The translations under genes and the position numbers were made by a program. This document shows positions 7,964 to 16,885 of a stretch of 64,000 nucleotides of DNA, one piece after another. Each line of letters begins with the position of its first letter. Position 1 is the stretch's first letter. A model generated the notes under the pieces. The model was not told the DNA's origin, searched no databases, and was given only the letters and a program-made list of their open reading frames with translations. Source of the stretch: Bradyrhizobium nitroreducens (lineage in GTDB: Bacteria; Pseudomonadota; Alphaproteobacteria; Rhizobiales; Xanthobacteraceae); contig NZ_LFJC01000003.1 in the NCBI RefSeq assembly GCF_002776695.1, positions 3,872,543 to 3,936,542 of the forward strand. Direction: 5' to 3'.

Positions 7964-8328
7964 GTCAGATTCCCTCCGGGCCGGAACACGCCGACGGGGC
8001 GCACCTCATAGGCGCCGCCAGGATTGGCAGCGCCGAGGTCGCGGGCGACGTCGAGCGCGTCGTCGAGGTTCTTGCAGTCGACGATGTAGAAGCCGAGCAG
8101 CTGCTCCTTGGTCTCGGCATAGGGGCCGTCGAGCACCAGCGGCGGATCCTCCTTGCGCAAGGTCGCCGCTGCCGTGGTCGGCAACAGCCGCGCGACCGGC
8201 CCGAGCCGGCCCTCTTTGGTCAGCCTCTCCTGCACCACGGCGAGCTTCTTCATGACGGCCTCGTCCTGCTCCTTGCTCCAGGAGCCGACGAAGTCCTCAT
8301 CGTGATAGCAAAGGATTGCATAAAGCAT
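7960..8328 (-). CDS. YciI family (DGPF-domain) protein, partner of the ECF42 sigma factor
   Basis: A 122-aa single-domain protein. It opens MLYAILCYHDED and carries VLDGPYAETKEQLLGFY, where DGPY replaces DGPF. The stop codon overlaps the sigma-factor GTG by 4 nt, so the two are translationally coupled. This matches the established genomic link between ECF42 sigma factors and DGPF proteins. Two starts are possible: ATG at 8337 (MSPMLY) has AGGA only 2 nt away, while ATG at 8328 has it at 11 nt and matches the usual family N-terminus. I prefer 8328. It is the first gene of a four-gene leftward cluster. Its biochemical role is unknown. Confidence 0.86.
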   Translation of the reverse strand: MLYAILCYHDEDFVGSWSKEQDEAVMKKLAVVQERLTKEGRLGPVARLLPTTAAATLRKEDPPLVLDGPYAETKEQLLGFYIVDCKNLDDALDVARDLGAANPGGAYEVRPVGVFRPGGNLT

Positions 8329-8470
8329 GGGCGACATTTTCCTGGGGTCTTGTTTTGAAGACGGTTCACTCTGCCCCGCTCCGACAGGGCTGCGGAAAAA
8401 AATAGCAGGAAAAAGCCGGCGGGTCGTGCCAAGAGGGCCTTCTTGAGCGGAACCTGACGAGGCACTTCGA

Positions 8471-9436
8471 ATGACCATGGGCACACTGGCCGTCCTGATC
8501 AACAGCACGCAGCAGAACTGGCTGCCGGAGCGCTGGAAGGCCCGGTTCGACACGGTCTGCGGCGGTCGCCGCGTGGTGCTGCTGCCGGATGACGGGCTCG
8601 ATCCGGCCGAGGTGCACTATGCCGCGGTATGGAAACCTGTGCCCGGCGATCTCGGCTCGTTTCCCAATCTGCGGGCCATCTTCAATCTGGGTGCGGGCGT
8701 CGATGCGCTGATGGCGGACAAGAGCCTGCCTGACGTGCCGCTGGTCCGCGTCGCCGTGCCCGACTTGACCGGCCGCATGACCGAATATGTCGTGCTGCAC
8801 GTGCTGATGCACCACCGCCAGGAGCTCTATTTGCGGGAGTCTCAGCGCGCAAAACGCTGGGAGCCCAGATATCAATGGCCGGCCAGCGCGGTGACGGTCG
8901 GCGTCATGGGATTGGGCACGCTCGGCGCGGACGCGGCCGACGTGCTGCGGCGGCTCGGCTTCCGGGTCGCCGGCTGGAGCCGCAGCCCACGCATGATCGA
9001 CGGCGTCGAATGCTTCCACGGCGCAGAGCAGATCGATGCGTTCCTGCGCAAGACCGACATCCTGGTCTGCCTGCTGCCGCTGACGCCTGAGACGCACGGC
9101 ATCCTCAACCGCGAGCTCTTCGCGAAACTCAACCGCAACAGCCCGCTCGGCGCGCCGGTGCTGATCAATGCCGGCCGCGGCGGCTTGCAGAACGAAGCCG
9201 ATATCCTGGCCTGCCTCGACGACGGCACGCTGGGCGCCGCCTCCCTCGACGTCTTCGTGCAGGAGCCACAGCCGGCGGACAGCCGGTTCTGGACCCACCC
9301 CAAGGTGGTGCTGACGCCGCACAACGCCGCCGACACCGACGCGGACGCGATCTCGGTCTATGTCGCCGAGCAGATCGCGCGGTTCGAGGCGGGAGGTGCG
9401 CTGGAGAACGTGGTGGACCGGGCCAGGGGGTATTAG
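8471..9436 (+). CDS. ghrA: D-2-hydroxyacid dehydrogenase, glyoxylate/hydroxypyruvate reductase A type
   Basis: The 321-aa product belongs to the D-isomer-specific 2-hydroxyacid dehydrogenases and most resembles the GhrA branch. A short N-terminal catalytic half contains AIFNLGAGVDALM and PDLTGRMTEYVVLHVL. The Rossmann half carries VMGLGTLG near residues 145-152, INAGRGG with the substrate-binding arginine near 235, and TPHNAADT with the catalytic histidine near 286. It should reduce glyoxylate or hydroxypyruvate with NAD(P)H in the cytosol. Codon 3 is also an ATG (8477), so the exact start is open. It is transcribed away from the ECF42 cluster and no operon partner is evident. The symbol rests on resemblance only. 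Confidence 0.82.
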   Translation: MTMGTLAVLINSTQQNWLPERWKARFDTVCGGRRVVLLPDDGLDPAEVHYAAVWKPVPGDLGSFPNLRAIFNLGAGVDALMADKSLPDVPLVRVAVPDLTGRMTEYVVLHVLMHHRQELYLRESQRAKRWEPRYQWPASAVTVGVMGLGTLGADAADVLRRLGFRVAGWSRSPRMIDGVECFHGAEQIDAFLRKTDILVCLLPLTPETHGILNRELFAKLNRNSPLGAPVLINAGRGGLQNEADILACLDDGTLGAASLDVFVQEPQPADSRFWTHPKVVLTPHNAADTDADAISVYVAEQIARFEAGGALENVVDRARGY

Positions 9437-9545
9437 GCGCGCTGCGCGCTCCCACAACCACCGCGCTCCGACGGTATCCCGTTCACGCTCTCTTAGCGAG
9501 AACTTGATAAGCGTTCTTAACCAACGGTCAAAGAACGAGTCGGAC

Positions 9546-11513
9546 ATGCGCGCGAGCCTCGGCCTCAGGATGCGGATCACGGTTGCCCTCGCGGTGACGG
9601 CGGCGGCGACTGCCTTGTTCGCCGTGCTCGGGGCGATGTGGATCATCGCCGGGATCATCGACCGCGCCGACCAGCGCGAGCTGCGCAGTCATTACGATGC
9701 CCTGCTGTCGCGGATCGCGGAGGAGTCGCACCGCGCCGCCGCCATGAGCACCGTGGTGGCCGCAATGCCGGCGACGCAGGATGCGATGGCCAGGCAGGAC
9801 CGCAACGCGCTGATGGCCCTGTTCGGGCCGGTGTTCGCCGCCACCAAATCGGAATACGGGGTCGAGCAGTTCCAGTTCCATGTGGCGCCGGCGACCTCGT
9901 TCCTGCGCGTGCATCAGCCCGCGAAGTTCGGCGATGATCTCTCCGGCTTCCGCAAGACGGTCCTGGTCGCCAATCAGGAGCACAAGATCGTGGTCGGGCT
10001 CGAGGGCGGCGTGGCCGGGCTCGGGATCCGAGGCGTGGTGCCCATCGCGCAAGGGGGCAAGCAACTCGGCACGGTCGAATTCGGCCTGACCTTCGGCCAG
10101 TCCTTCCTCGACGATTTCAAGACCAACCGCCACGTCGACATCGCCTTCCATCTTGCCGACGGCGCGGGTTTCAAGCTGTTCGGCGGCACGCTGAAGGGCA
10201 AGAGCTTCTTCGAGGCGGCCGATTATGGCCGCGCCACCGCAGGCAGCTTCACCGTGAAGCAGGCCAGGCTCGACAATATTCCGGTCGCATCGCTGCTCGG
10301 ACCGATCAAGGACTTCTCCGGAAAGCCGCTCGGCGCCGTCGAATTGGTGATGGACAATGCCGATTACGAAGCCTCCGCCGACCGTGCCTGGCTGCTCGCC
10401 ATCGGCATCGCCGCGCTCGGCCTCGTGCTGGCCGCGATCGTCGGCTATCTCATCGCCCGCAGCATCTCGCGTCCGATCATCTCCATCACGTCCGTCATGC
10501 GCGAACTCGCGGACGGGCGCACCGACGTCGCCGTTCCCACCAGCAAGGCGAATGACGAGGTCGGCGCGATGGTGAAGGCGGTCACGGTGTTCCGCGACAA
10601 TGCCGTGAGATTCAACGCGCTCCAGACCGAGCAGTTGGAAGCCAAGGCGCAGTCGGAAGCGGAGAAGCGACGCGCCTTCGCCGCGCTTGCCGACAATTTC
10701 GAGGCCAGCATCCGCGACGTCGTCACCACGGTGTCCGCGGCCGCGGTCGAGATGGAGCACACGGCGCGCTCGATGTCGGCGATCGTCGAGCAGTCCCGGC
10801 AGCAGACGGGCGCGGTGTCCTCGGCTTCGGCGCTGGCCTCGGAGAATGTGCAGACCGTCGCGGCAGCGGCCGAGGAATTGTCCTCCTCGATGACCGAGAT
10901 CAGCCGGCGCCTGGCTCACGCCACCGAGGTGGTCGGCAAGGCCGCCAGCGACGGCAGGCAGTCGAATGCGCGCGTGCAGAGCCTGGCGGAGGCCGCACAG
11001 AAGATCGGCGACGTCGTCTCCTTCATCAACGGCATCGCCGGACAGACCAACCTGCTGGCGCTGAACGCGACGATCGAAGCGGCGCGCGCGGGCGAAGCCG
11101 GCCGCGGCTTTGCCGTGGTCGCTTCCGAGGTCAAGGCACTCGCGACCCAGACCGCGAAGGCGACAGAGGAGATCGGGGCGCAGGTCACGGCGGTGCAGGG
11201 TGAGACCACCGGCGCGGTGGACGGCATCCAGTCGATCTGCGCGACGATCCAGCAGGTCGACGAGATCTCCGCCGCGATCGCCGCTGCCGTCGGCCAGCAG
11301 GGCACCGCGACGCAGGAGATCGCCAAGAACGTCCAGCAGGCCGCCGCCCGCACCGGCGAGGTCTCGCAAAACATCTCCGGTGTCACCGCCGGCATCGCCG
11401 CGACGGGTACGGCGGCGGAGGAAGTGCTGGGTTCGGCGGTCGAGCTGTCGAAACAGTCGCAGCGGCTGCGCGATGAGGTGGATCGCTTCCTCGCACAGAT
11501 TCGCGCGGCGTAA
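9546..11513 (+). CDS. Membrane chemoreceptor with periplasmic Cache-like sensor, HAMP and signalling domains
   Basis: A 655-aa transmembrane methyl-accepting chemotaxis protein. TM1 is at about residues 10-33. A periplasmic sensor of roughly 245 residues follows; motifs such as FHLADGAGFKLFGGTLKGK suggest a Cache-like fold. TM2 lies near 281-305, then a HAMP domain (SRPIISITSVMRELADGRTD) and a signalling domain with the standard tip (LLALNATIEAARAGEAGRG near 505-523). The ligand is unknown. I chose the ATG at 9546 because the positively charged N-terminus and TM1 begin there. An open frame reaching back to 9360 overlaps the preceding gene and is not protein-like. Confidence 0.88.
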   Translation: MRASLGLRMRITVALAVTAAATALFAVLGAMWIIAGIIDRADQRELRSHYDALLSRIAEESHRAAAMSTVVAAMPATQDAMARQDRNALMALFGPVFAATKSEYGVEQFQFHVAPATSFLRVHQPAKFGDDLSGFRKTVLVANQEHKIVVGLEGGVAGLGIRGVVPIAQGGKQLGTVEFGLTFGQSFLDDFKTNRHVDIAFHLADGAGFKLFGGTLKGKSFFEAADYGRATAGSFTVKQARLDNIPVASLLGPIKDFSGKPLGAVELVMDNADYEASADRAWLLAIGIAALGLVLAAIVGYLIARSISRPIISITSVMRELADGRTDVAVPTSKANDEVGAMVKAVTVFRDNAVRFNALQTEQLEAKAQSEAEKRRAFAALADNFEASIRDVVTTVSAAAVEMEHTARSMSAIVEQSRQQTGAVSSASALASENVQTVAAAAEELSSSMTEISRRLAHATEVVGKAASDGRQSNARVQSLAEAAQKIGDVVSFINGIAGQTNLLALNATIEAARAGEAGRGFAVVASEVKALATQTAKATEEIGAQVTAVQGETTGAVDGIQSICATIQQVDEISAAIAAAVGQQGTATQEIAKNVQQAAARTGEVSQNISGVTAGIAATGTAAEEVLGSAVELSKQSQRLRDEVDRFLAQIRAA

Positions 11514-11543
11514 TTGGACGCGCGATCGCGCCACCTGCTCGCG

Positions 11544-11696
11544 GTCGTCCCTGCCTAGTGCGCAATTGCGCACGGGCGCAGGGACCCATAACCACAGGGA
11601 GTGGTTGTAGCGCTGACTGGTAACTCCGAGTCGTCGCCAAACTACTGCTGCGGCGTATGGGGTCCCGGATCTGCGCTTACGCTTGTCCGGGACGAC
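11544..11696. repeat. Compound palindromic repeat between convergent genes
   Basis: GTCCCTGC (11547-11554) pairs with GCAGGGAC (11578-11585), and GTCCCGGA (11662-11669) pairs with TCCGGGAC (11686-11693). The linker, with CCATAACCACAGGGAGTGGT and AACTCCGAGTCGTCGCCAAA, is one I recognise as a dispersed Bradyrhizobium intergenic element. It fills the gap between the convergent chemoreceptor and tetR genes and may serve as a terminator. Confidence 0.65.
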
Positions 11697-11699
11697 AAC

Positions 11700-12362
11700 C
11701 TACTGCTTGGCGCCCAGCATCACGTCGATCGCGCCCTTGACGATGGCCTCCAGCTCCTTGCGTGAGACGCGCGCGCGGGAGCGGATGGCGATGCTATGCA
11801 CGGTGGCTGAGGCGAGCTGTGCCAGCACGACCGGATCGGCGCTCTCCGGCAACTCGCCCTTCTCCTTGGCGCGGCGGAAGCAGCTCGCAAAGGCCTTGTC
11901 GAGCTCGGTGAGACCGTCGAGCACCATGGCGCGAATCTCGGGATCTCCTACGGCTTCGGATGCCGCCGTCACCACCGTGAAGCATCCGCGCGGGCCGGTC
12001 TCGCCGGACAGATAGATGTTCAGCGCGGAGGCGAAGATGCGCTCCAGCCGCTGGCGCACCGGCATGTCCTCGCGAAAGATCTCAGCCATGGAGGCCCGCG
12101 CCTCCTCGCGGTAGCGCTGATAGCTCTTGATGTAGAGCTCGCGCTTGTCGCCGAAGGCGCCATAGAGGCTCGGGCGATTCATGCCGGTGGCTTCGCTCAG
12201 ATCATCGAGCGACGTCGCGGCAAAGCCCTGCTTGCGGAACAGGTCCAGCGCCTTGCCGAGCGCGACCTCCGGCTCGTAGGCGCGGGGGCGGCCGCGGCGC
12301 TTCGGTCCGCCGCGGCGCTCGGGCTCGCTGGCAACAGCTGGCGGTTTTGATTTTTGTACCAT
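11700..12362 (-). CDS. TetR/AcrR family transcriptional regulator
   Basis: A 220-aa repressor. After a basic N-terminal tail (RRGGPKRRGRPRAYEPE), the helix-turn-helix lies at about residues 30-75 with ALDLFRKQGFAATSLDDLSE followed by MNRPSLYGAFGDKRELY, the classic TetR motif. The C-terminal half is all-helical and holds the ligand pocket, with PRGCFTVVTAASEA typical of one large subgroup. It is transcribed divergently from the glutathione S-transferase gene across 104 bp. A perfect 13-bp inverted repeat, GTACAAAAATCAA, overlaps its own codons 2-6 and recurs facing the other way upstream of the GST gene. It probably represses one or both genes until an electrophile or drug binds. Confidence 0.9.
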   Translation of the reverse strand: MVQKSKPPAVASEPERRGGPKRRGRPRAYEPEVALGKALDLFRKQGFAATSLDDLSEATGMNRPSLYGAFGDKRELYIKSYQRYREEARASMAEIFREDMPVRQRLERIFASALNIYLSGETGPRGCFTVVTAASEAVGDPEIRAMVLDGLTELDKAFASCFRRAKEKGELPESADPVVLAQLASATVHSIAIRSRARVSRKELEAIVKGAIDVMLGAKQ

Positions 12363-12417
12363 CTCGCAAAATAGTCCTTGACCGACCCCATATTATGCAA
12401 GACAGTACAAAAATCAA
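12347..12417. promoter_or_regulatory. Long-spaced 13-bp inverted repeat, candidate TetR operator
   Basis: TTGATTTTTGTAC at 12347-12359 is the exact reverse complement of GTACAAAAATCAA at 12405-12417, with 45 bp between the arms. The left arm covers the first codons of the tetR gene and the right arm lies about 50 bp before the GST start. Each arm could be a half-site or contain a weak full operator. The arrangement would suit joint control of the divergent pair. Confidence 0.55.
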
Positions 12418-12466
12418 TCTGGCCAGGTTGAGCGAAAACTCAAGAGAATTGCCAAGGAGGCTACAG

Positions 12467-13111
12467 ATGGATCTCTATTTCTCGCCGCTCGCCTGTTCGA
12501 TGGCGACCCGCGTCGCGCTGTATGAAGCCGGTGCCGAGGCGAACTATCTCGAGGTCGACCCGCCGACCAAGACCGTGCTGAGCGACGGCTCCGACTTCCG
12601 CGCCGTCAATCCGATCGGTTTGGTGCCGACGCTGCGCACCGACGACGGCGTGGTCCTGACCGAGAACGCGGCGATCCTGCAATACGTCGCCGATCGCTTT
12701 CCGAAATCGGGGCTCGGCGCCGCCGAAGGCATCGATCGGACCCGCCTGCACCAATGGCTCTGCTTCATCGGCACCGAGTTGCACAAAGGCCTCTTCATCC
12801 CCGTGCTCGACCGCAAGGCACCGCAGGAAACCAAGGCCTATGCGCTGGAGAAGAACCTGTCGCGGCTCGACTATCTCGACAATTACCTGAAGGGCCGCGA
12901 CTTCCTGCTCGACCATTTCAGCGTGGCGGACGCCTATCTCGTCACCGTCATCAACTGGACCATGGCGACGCCGCCGATCGATCTTGCGAAATGGCCGAAC
13001 GTGAAGGCCTATTACGAGCGTCTGCGCCAGCGGCCGTCGATTGCGAAGGCGGTTGCGGAGGAGTTCGAGCTGTACAAGGCCGAGCTGGCACGCAAGAAGG
13101 CGGCGGCGTAG
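12467..13111 (+). CDS. Glutathione S-transferase family protein
   Basis: The 214-aa product has the two GST domains. The thioredoxin-like N-terminal half (MDLYFSPLACSMATRVALYE, then NPIGLVPTL and TENAAILQYVADRFP) carries the glutathione-binding cis-proline and the acidic-Ser/Ala block. The helical C-terminal half contains FLLDHFSVADAYLVTVINW, the conserved N-capping region. It should conjugate glutathione to electrophiles or act as a glutathione peroxidase or lyase in the cytosol; the substrate is unknown. The ATG at 12467 follows a near-perfect AAGGAGG. The divergent tetR gene and shared inverted repeat suggest it is induced by the compound it handles. Confidence 0.9.
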   Translation: MDLYFSPLACSMATRVALYEAGAEANYLEVDPPTKTVLSDGSDFRAVNPIGLVPTLRTDDGVVLTENAAILQYVADRFPKSGLGAAEGIDRTRLHQWLCFIGTELHKGLFIPVLDRKAPQETKAYALEKNLSRLDYLDNYLKGRDFLLDHFSVADAYLVTVINWTMATPPIDLAKWPNVKAYYERLRQRPSIAKAVAEEFELYKAELARKKAAA

Positions 13112-13140
13112 GCCGGACCGAACGCCGCGCCGGATTGTCG

Positions 13141-13179
13141 AACAAGTCGTTGTCCCCGCAGGTGAGACAACGACTTGTT
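13141..13179. terminator. Perfect 14-bp hairpin between convergent genes
   Basis: AACAAGTCGTTGTC (13141-13154) and GACAACGACTTGTT (13166-13179) are exact reverse complements separated by 11 nt. It sits between the ends of the convergent GST and chemoreceptor genes, so it is probably a bidirectional terminator even without a long T-run. Confidence 0.65.
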
Positions 13180-13232
13180 GCAGATCGGCATGGTCCGCGG
13201 GCAGGACACGGACATGCGCTCTCATCATTCGC

Positions 13233-15383
13233 TCAGGCCGCCCTGACACTGTCGAGAAAGCGATCGACCTCCGTACGCAGCCGGTTGCTGTCGCTCGAAA
13301 GCGCTTGCGCCGCATCGAGCACCTGCGCCGAGGCCGAGCCAGTTTCGGTCGCGCCACGCTGGACGTCGGCGATGTTCGACGAGACCTGGTGCGTGCCTTG
13401 CGCGGCCTGCTGGACGTTGCGCGCAATCTCCTGGGTCGCGGCGCCCTGCTCCTCGACCGCCGCCGCGATGGTCGACGAGATCTCCGACAAGGACTTGATC
13501 GTGGTGCCGATCATCTTGATGGCATTGACCGAATCCTGAGTGGCCCCCTGAATGCCGGAAATCTGCTGGGAAATCTCACCGGTGGCCTTGGCGGTCTGTT
13601 CGGCAAGAGCCTTCACTTCGGAGGCGACGACGGCAAAGCCGCGGCCGGCCTCGCCGGCCCGCGCGGCCTCGATCGTCGCGTTCAATGCGAGCAGATTGGT
13701 CTGGCCCGCGATCGTGTTGATGAGCTCCACTACGTCGCCGATCCGCGCCGCTGCCATCGAGAGCTCACCGACTTTCTGGTCGGTGATGCGGGCCTGCTCG
13801 ACCGCCTCGTTGGCTATCCGCGCAGATTCCTGAACCTGGCGGCCGATCTCGTTGACGGAAGATGACAGCTCTTCCGTCGCACTCGCGACGGATTGCACGT
13901 TGGTCGAGGCCTCTTCGGAAGCCGCCGCAACCATCGTCGCAAGCCTCTCTCCACGCTCGGCGGTCGAGGTCAGCGTGTTCGCCGAGGCCTCCAGCTCCGT
14001 CGAGGCCGACGAGACGGTTTCGATGATCTCGCCCACCGCGCTCTCGAAATTGCCGGCGAGCTTGATCATCTCCACCTTGCGCTGGGCAGCCGCACGCTTC
14101 TCCGTCGCCTTCAGCTCGTCGCGATCGAATCGAACGATGGCCTGCAACGTCTGTAGATTTCGCAGAGCCTCGCCGAGTTCGTCGTCGCGTTCGACGACGA
14201 TGCGGTTGTCGAGCTTGGCCTGGTTGATGCTGAGCATCGCATCGTTCAGGCGCCGAAGCGGCCGGACGATGGCACGGATCGTCTGCCGACTCACCAGCCC
14301 GCCGATGGCGATGCTCGCCAACAGGAGGGCCAGCGCACCGCCGACCAGCCAGCCATATTCGTGTTCGGCCGCATCATATTCCGCCTTGGCTTCCTTGACC
14401 TGGATCGCCACGAGCTTGTCGAGATCCGTCTTCGCCGCCTCGTACAATTCGCGCGCCCGCCCGGCCAGCAAGGTGGCCAGCTCCTCGTACTTGCGCTCGG
14501 CAGAGAGCGACAGCGCCGGCTTCAGTCCTTGCTCGACATAATTCATGCGCCTGGGCGTGAAGCTGTCGGCAACGCTTCTCTCTTCCGGTGTCAGGTAAGT
14601 CGCCATGTAGTCGGCCCAGGCCTTCCCGACCTTCTCCAAATTGGCATTCACCTTGGCTGCGATCCCTTCGACCGGCTTCCCGGCCCGTCCATTGGTGGCC
14701 GCCTCGAACAGCAGCACCGTGTTGTCCCTCATCCGGTCATTGATCTCGAAGAGCTGCGCCAGCGGCACCGCACGGTCTTCGTAGATCGATTGCAGCCGCG
14801 AATTGCTCTGGCGCGTCCCCTGCAGGCCCATGGCGCCGATCACCAGCAGGAACAACGACAGGATGGTGACGAGGGTGACCAGGCGCGCGTTGAGCGTGCC
14901 GGTGAAGATGGACAATCGATCAAGCGGCGAACGTCGGCGAATCATGCCGGCATCCAGCCTGTAATTGTGCGGCTTGTTCTCGCGAATCATCGCATACACC
15001 TGCTCCGCCTCGGCACGTAGGTCGGCGGGCAGCTTGGTACGGATGGAGCTGTATCCGACGACCTGTCCGTTCTGCCGAATCGGAGAGGCGGTCGCCAGCA
15101 CCCAGTAGAAGTCACCGTTCTTGCGCCGGTTCTTCACGGCGCCCGACCAGGGCTTGCCCTGCTTAAGCGTCGCCCACAGATTTTCGAAGGCGACGGGCGG
15201 CATATCCGGATGACGGATGATGTTGTGCGGCTGCCCCATCAACTCGGCCTCCGAAAACCCGGCCGCTTCCACGAACTGATCGTTGAAGTAGGTCAGCTTC
15301 CCTTTCGTATCAGTGTGGGAAACGATCAGGGTTTCGTCGGTAATCGGATATTCGGTGGTCGTGACCGGAAGGTTGGTCCGCAT
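13233..15383 (-). CDS. Aer-like PAS chemoreceptor with two membrane segments
   Basis: A 716-aa chemoreceptor. An N-terminal cytoplasmic PAS domain (about residues 15-125; YFNDQFVEAAGFSEAELMGQ, NIIRHPDMP, NRRKNGDFYWV) closely matches the FAD-binding PAS of Aer-type energy-taxis receptors. TM1 is near 168-190, followed by a periplasmic four-helix-bundle-like region, TM2 near 345-365, a HAMP segment, and a signalling domain with the usual hairpin tip. It may sense redox state inside and another cue outside. The ATG at 15383 has GGAGG just upstream on the coding strand. An open frame extending to 15800 runs into repeat DNA and is not real. No che genes are nearby. Confidence 0.88.
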   Translation of the reverse strand: MRTNLPVTTTEYPITDETLIVSHTDTKGKLTYFNDQFVEAAGFSEAELMGQPHNIIRHPDMPPVAFENLWATLKQGKPWSGAVKNRRKNGDFYWVLATASPIRQNGQVVGYSSIRTKLPADLRAEAEQVYAMIRENKPHNYRLDAGMIRRRSPLDRLSIFTGTLNARLVTLVTILSLFLLVIGAMGLQGTRQSNSRLQSIYEDRAVPLAQLFEINDRMRDNTVLLFEAATNGRAGKPVEGIAAKVNANLEKVGKAWADYMATYLTPEERSVADSFTPRRMNYVEQGLKPALSLSAERKYEELATLLAGRARELYEAAKTDLDKLVAIQVKEAKAEYDAAEHEYGWLVGGALALLLASIAIGGLVSRQTIRAIVRPLRRLNDAMLSINQAKLDNRIVVERDDELGEALRNLQTLQAIVRFDRDELKATEKRAAAQRKVEMIKLAGNFESAVGEIIETVSSASTELEASANTLTSTAERGERLATMVAAASEEASTNVQSVASATEELSSSVNEIGRQVQESARIANEAVEQARITDQKVGELSMAAARIGDVVELINTIAGQTNLLALNATIEAARAGEAGRGFAVVASEVKALAEQTAKATGEISQQISGIQGATQDSVNAIKMIGTTIKSLSEISSTIAAAVEEQGAATQEIARNVQQAAQGTHQVSSNIADVQRGATETGSASAQVLDAAQALSSDSNRLRTEVDRFLDSVRAA

Positions 15384-15698
15384 GGGAGCCTCCAAAATGG
15401 CATTCGCAAAAATCGAACCTGTGAACTTCAGGTAAGCGCCGAAGCATTTAATTTGCCTAAAGAGAGAGCATCGATCCGATCGATGGAATCGCTTTTGGAT
15501 GACGGTTTCCGGCAAAAACCCATCCTGTGCGGGAGACCGCAAAGCAACCTCAACCGCTGGATGGTCGACGTGTGGCTTGCAATGCCAAAGCCGTTCGCGG
15601 TCGCGCGCCGGCAGCCTTGATCGCACCAATGTTGCAGCCGCTTCTCGTTCGCAGCAAGCCGTATGGCGTGCGCGGTAAAGTCGTGACGGCAAATTGGA

Positions 15699-15791
15699 CT
15701 CCGTCATTGCGAGTGCAGCGAAGCAATCCAAAATCCCTCGGCGATCAGACCCTGGATTGCTTCGTCGCAGGAGCTCCTTGCAATGACGGAG
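15699..15791. repeat. Palindromic repeat with CTCCGTCATTGC arms
   Basis: CTCCGTCATTGC (15699-15710) is the exact reverse complement of GCAATGACGGAG (15780-15791). Inside lies a second inverted pair, GAAGCAATCCA / TGGATTGCTTC. The 'CATTGCGAG...GAAGCAATCCA' unit is one of the commonest intergenic repeats in Bradyrhizobium and relatives. Confidence 0.8.
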
Positions 15792-15820
15792 ACACGACAT
15801 CGCCCTAACGCGCCTCTCTC

Positions 15821-16645
15821 GTGTCCCGGACGCGCTGCAGCGTTCTTACGCTGCTGCGCAGAGCCGGGACCCAGCAGGCTTCATGTTCCGCTCACGCATG
15901 GGCCCCGGCTCTGCAGCGCACCACGCGGCACCGGACGATGCTTCGCATCGCCGGGGGCGCGCTGCGCTGCGTCCGGGGCACGAGACTGTTGTTGAGCGAT
16001 GGACATGACTGCCTATTCTCGCGGCGTGTTTCGCCCGAGCTTTGCTTTGGTCTCGCACCCTTTGAAAGCAAGGGCGCAGGGAAGGCCGGGCGCCGGCTGG
16101 CACCCGAAGTCCCGCGTGCGAAAAACGCGCACGGGGTTGGACGACAGGTGTGCCGGTCGCCCGGCCTTCCCTGCGCGATGGTTTTCACGGTGTCCTTCGT
16201 GCTCTCCCCGGGGAGCGATGCACTATTGCCCCCGTCGCCTTGCGGATTTCGGATGCGGTGCCGGTTGGCCGCCACATCCCCGCAGGACTTGACGCACAGA
16301 CCCCGGGCGTCAGGACCACACGACTTCTCCGTCCGCGCACATCCTCGCTGGGTTCTCCACGGCTGGCGTGCGCTCACCGTCGAGGCCATTCGAAGACGCT
16401 GTCGACGCCGTGTCGTATCGCGCCCGTCGCTGCTCACGGTCTCCCGCCCTGCAACCACATTGCGCGCCGACGCCGTCGCGGCCACCGCATCCCGGCCCGC
16501 GTCTCGTGACGATCGCGAAACGCCCCTTGTGGCGGGCGGGATGGCGCAGCTTGTACGGCAAAACCGAACTTCTGTAAATTCGAATATTTTTGCCTGGGGC
16601 TATCGACCCAGTGCTGGCGTGTTTTGCCTGTCGGGCGACACAACG
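15821..16645. repeat. Long dispersed intergenic repeat
   Basis: The stretch opens with GTGTCCCGGACGCGCTGCAG and internal inverted copies (GCCGGGACCC / GGGCCCCGGC; TGCGTCCGGGGCACGAGA). It continues through GCGCAGGGAAGGCCGGGCGC to GTTTTGCCTGTCGGGCGACA. I recognise it as a long element present in many copies in Bradyrhizobium genomes, often mis-annotated as a protein because it has few stops. It carries no transposase, so it is a passive or MITE-like element, or the remains of one. Confidence 0.7.
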
Positions 16646-16885
16646 GATGGTAGGTGGCATCGGCCGAGCCGCGGCGAACACGGCGGCGTGAACGACCGTC
16701 TTGCCACGTCCTCCCCAGAATCAAGCGGTTCTCAAGGAAAACAGGAGCCTGTCCGAAGACTTCAGCGAAGCCGGAACCGGCATCCCGGCCTACAGACGAG
16801 ACCGTCTGCCGTCCGCCCGGCATCGCGAAAAGCGTCACGGTACCGCCGCACGGCCTATTTCGATCACGCAGAGCGAGAAGCGCAT

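Larger units (their letters stand above)
15384..16885. other. 1.5-kb non-coding region rich in dispersed repeats
   Basis: No credible gene is visible here, although open frames cross it on both strands. They are arginine- and proline-rich and have no domains or ribosome-binding sites. From about 15700 to 16645 it is built from dispersed repeat sequence, listed separately. The final 240 bp before the RTX-like gene should hold that gene's promoter, but I cannot identify clear boxes. AGCGAGAAGC just before 16886 is a weak ribosome-binding site. Confidence 0.7.

Noticed and set aside
15384..15800. N-terminal extension of the Aer-like chemoreceptor
   Set aside because: The added part has no homology or signal and runs into a palindromic repeat. 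The ATG at 15383 has a strong GGAGG.
15821..16885. N-terminal extension of the RTX-like protein by 355 residues
   Set aside because: The extension is translated repeat DNA with no signal or domain. The natural protein start is the ATG at 16886.
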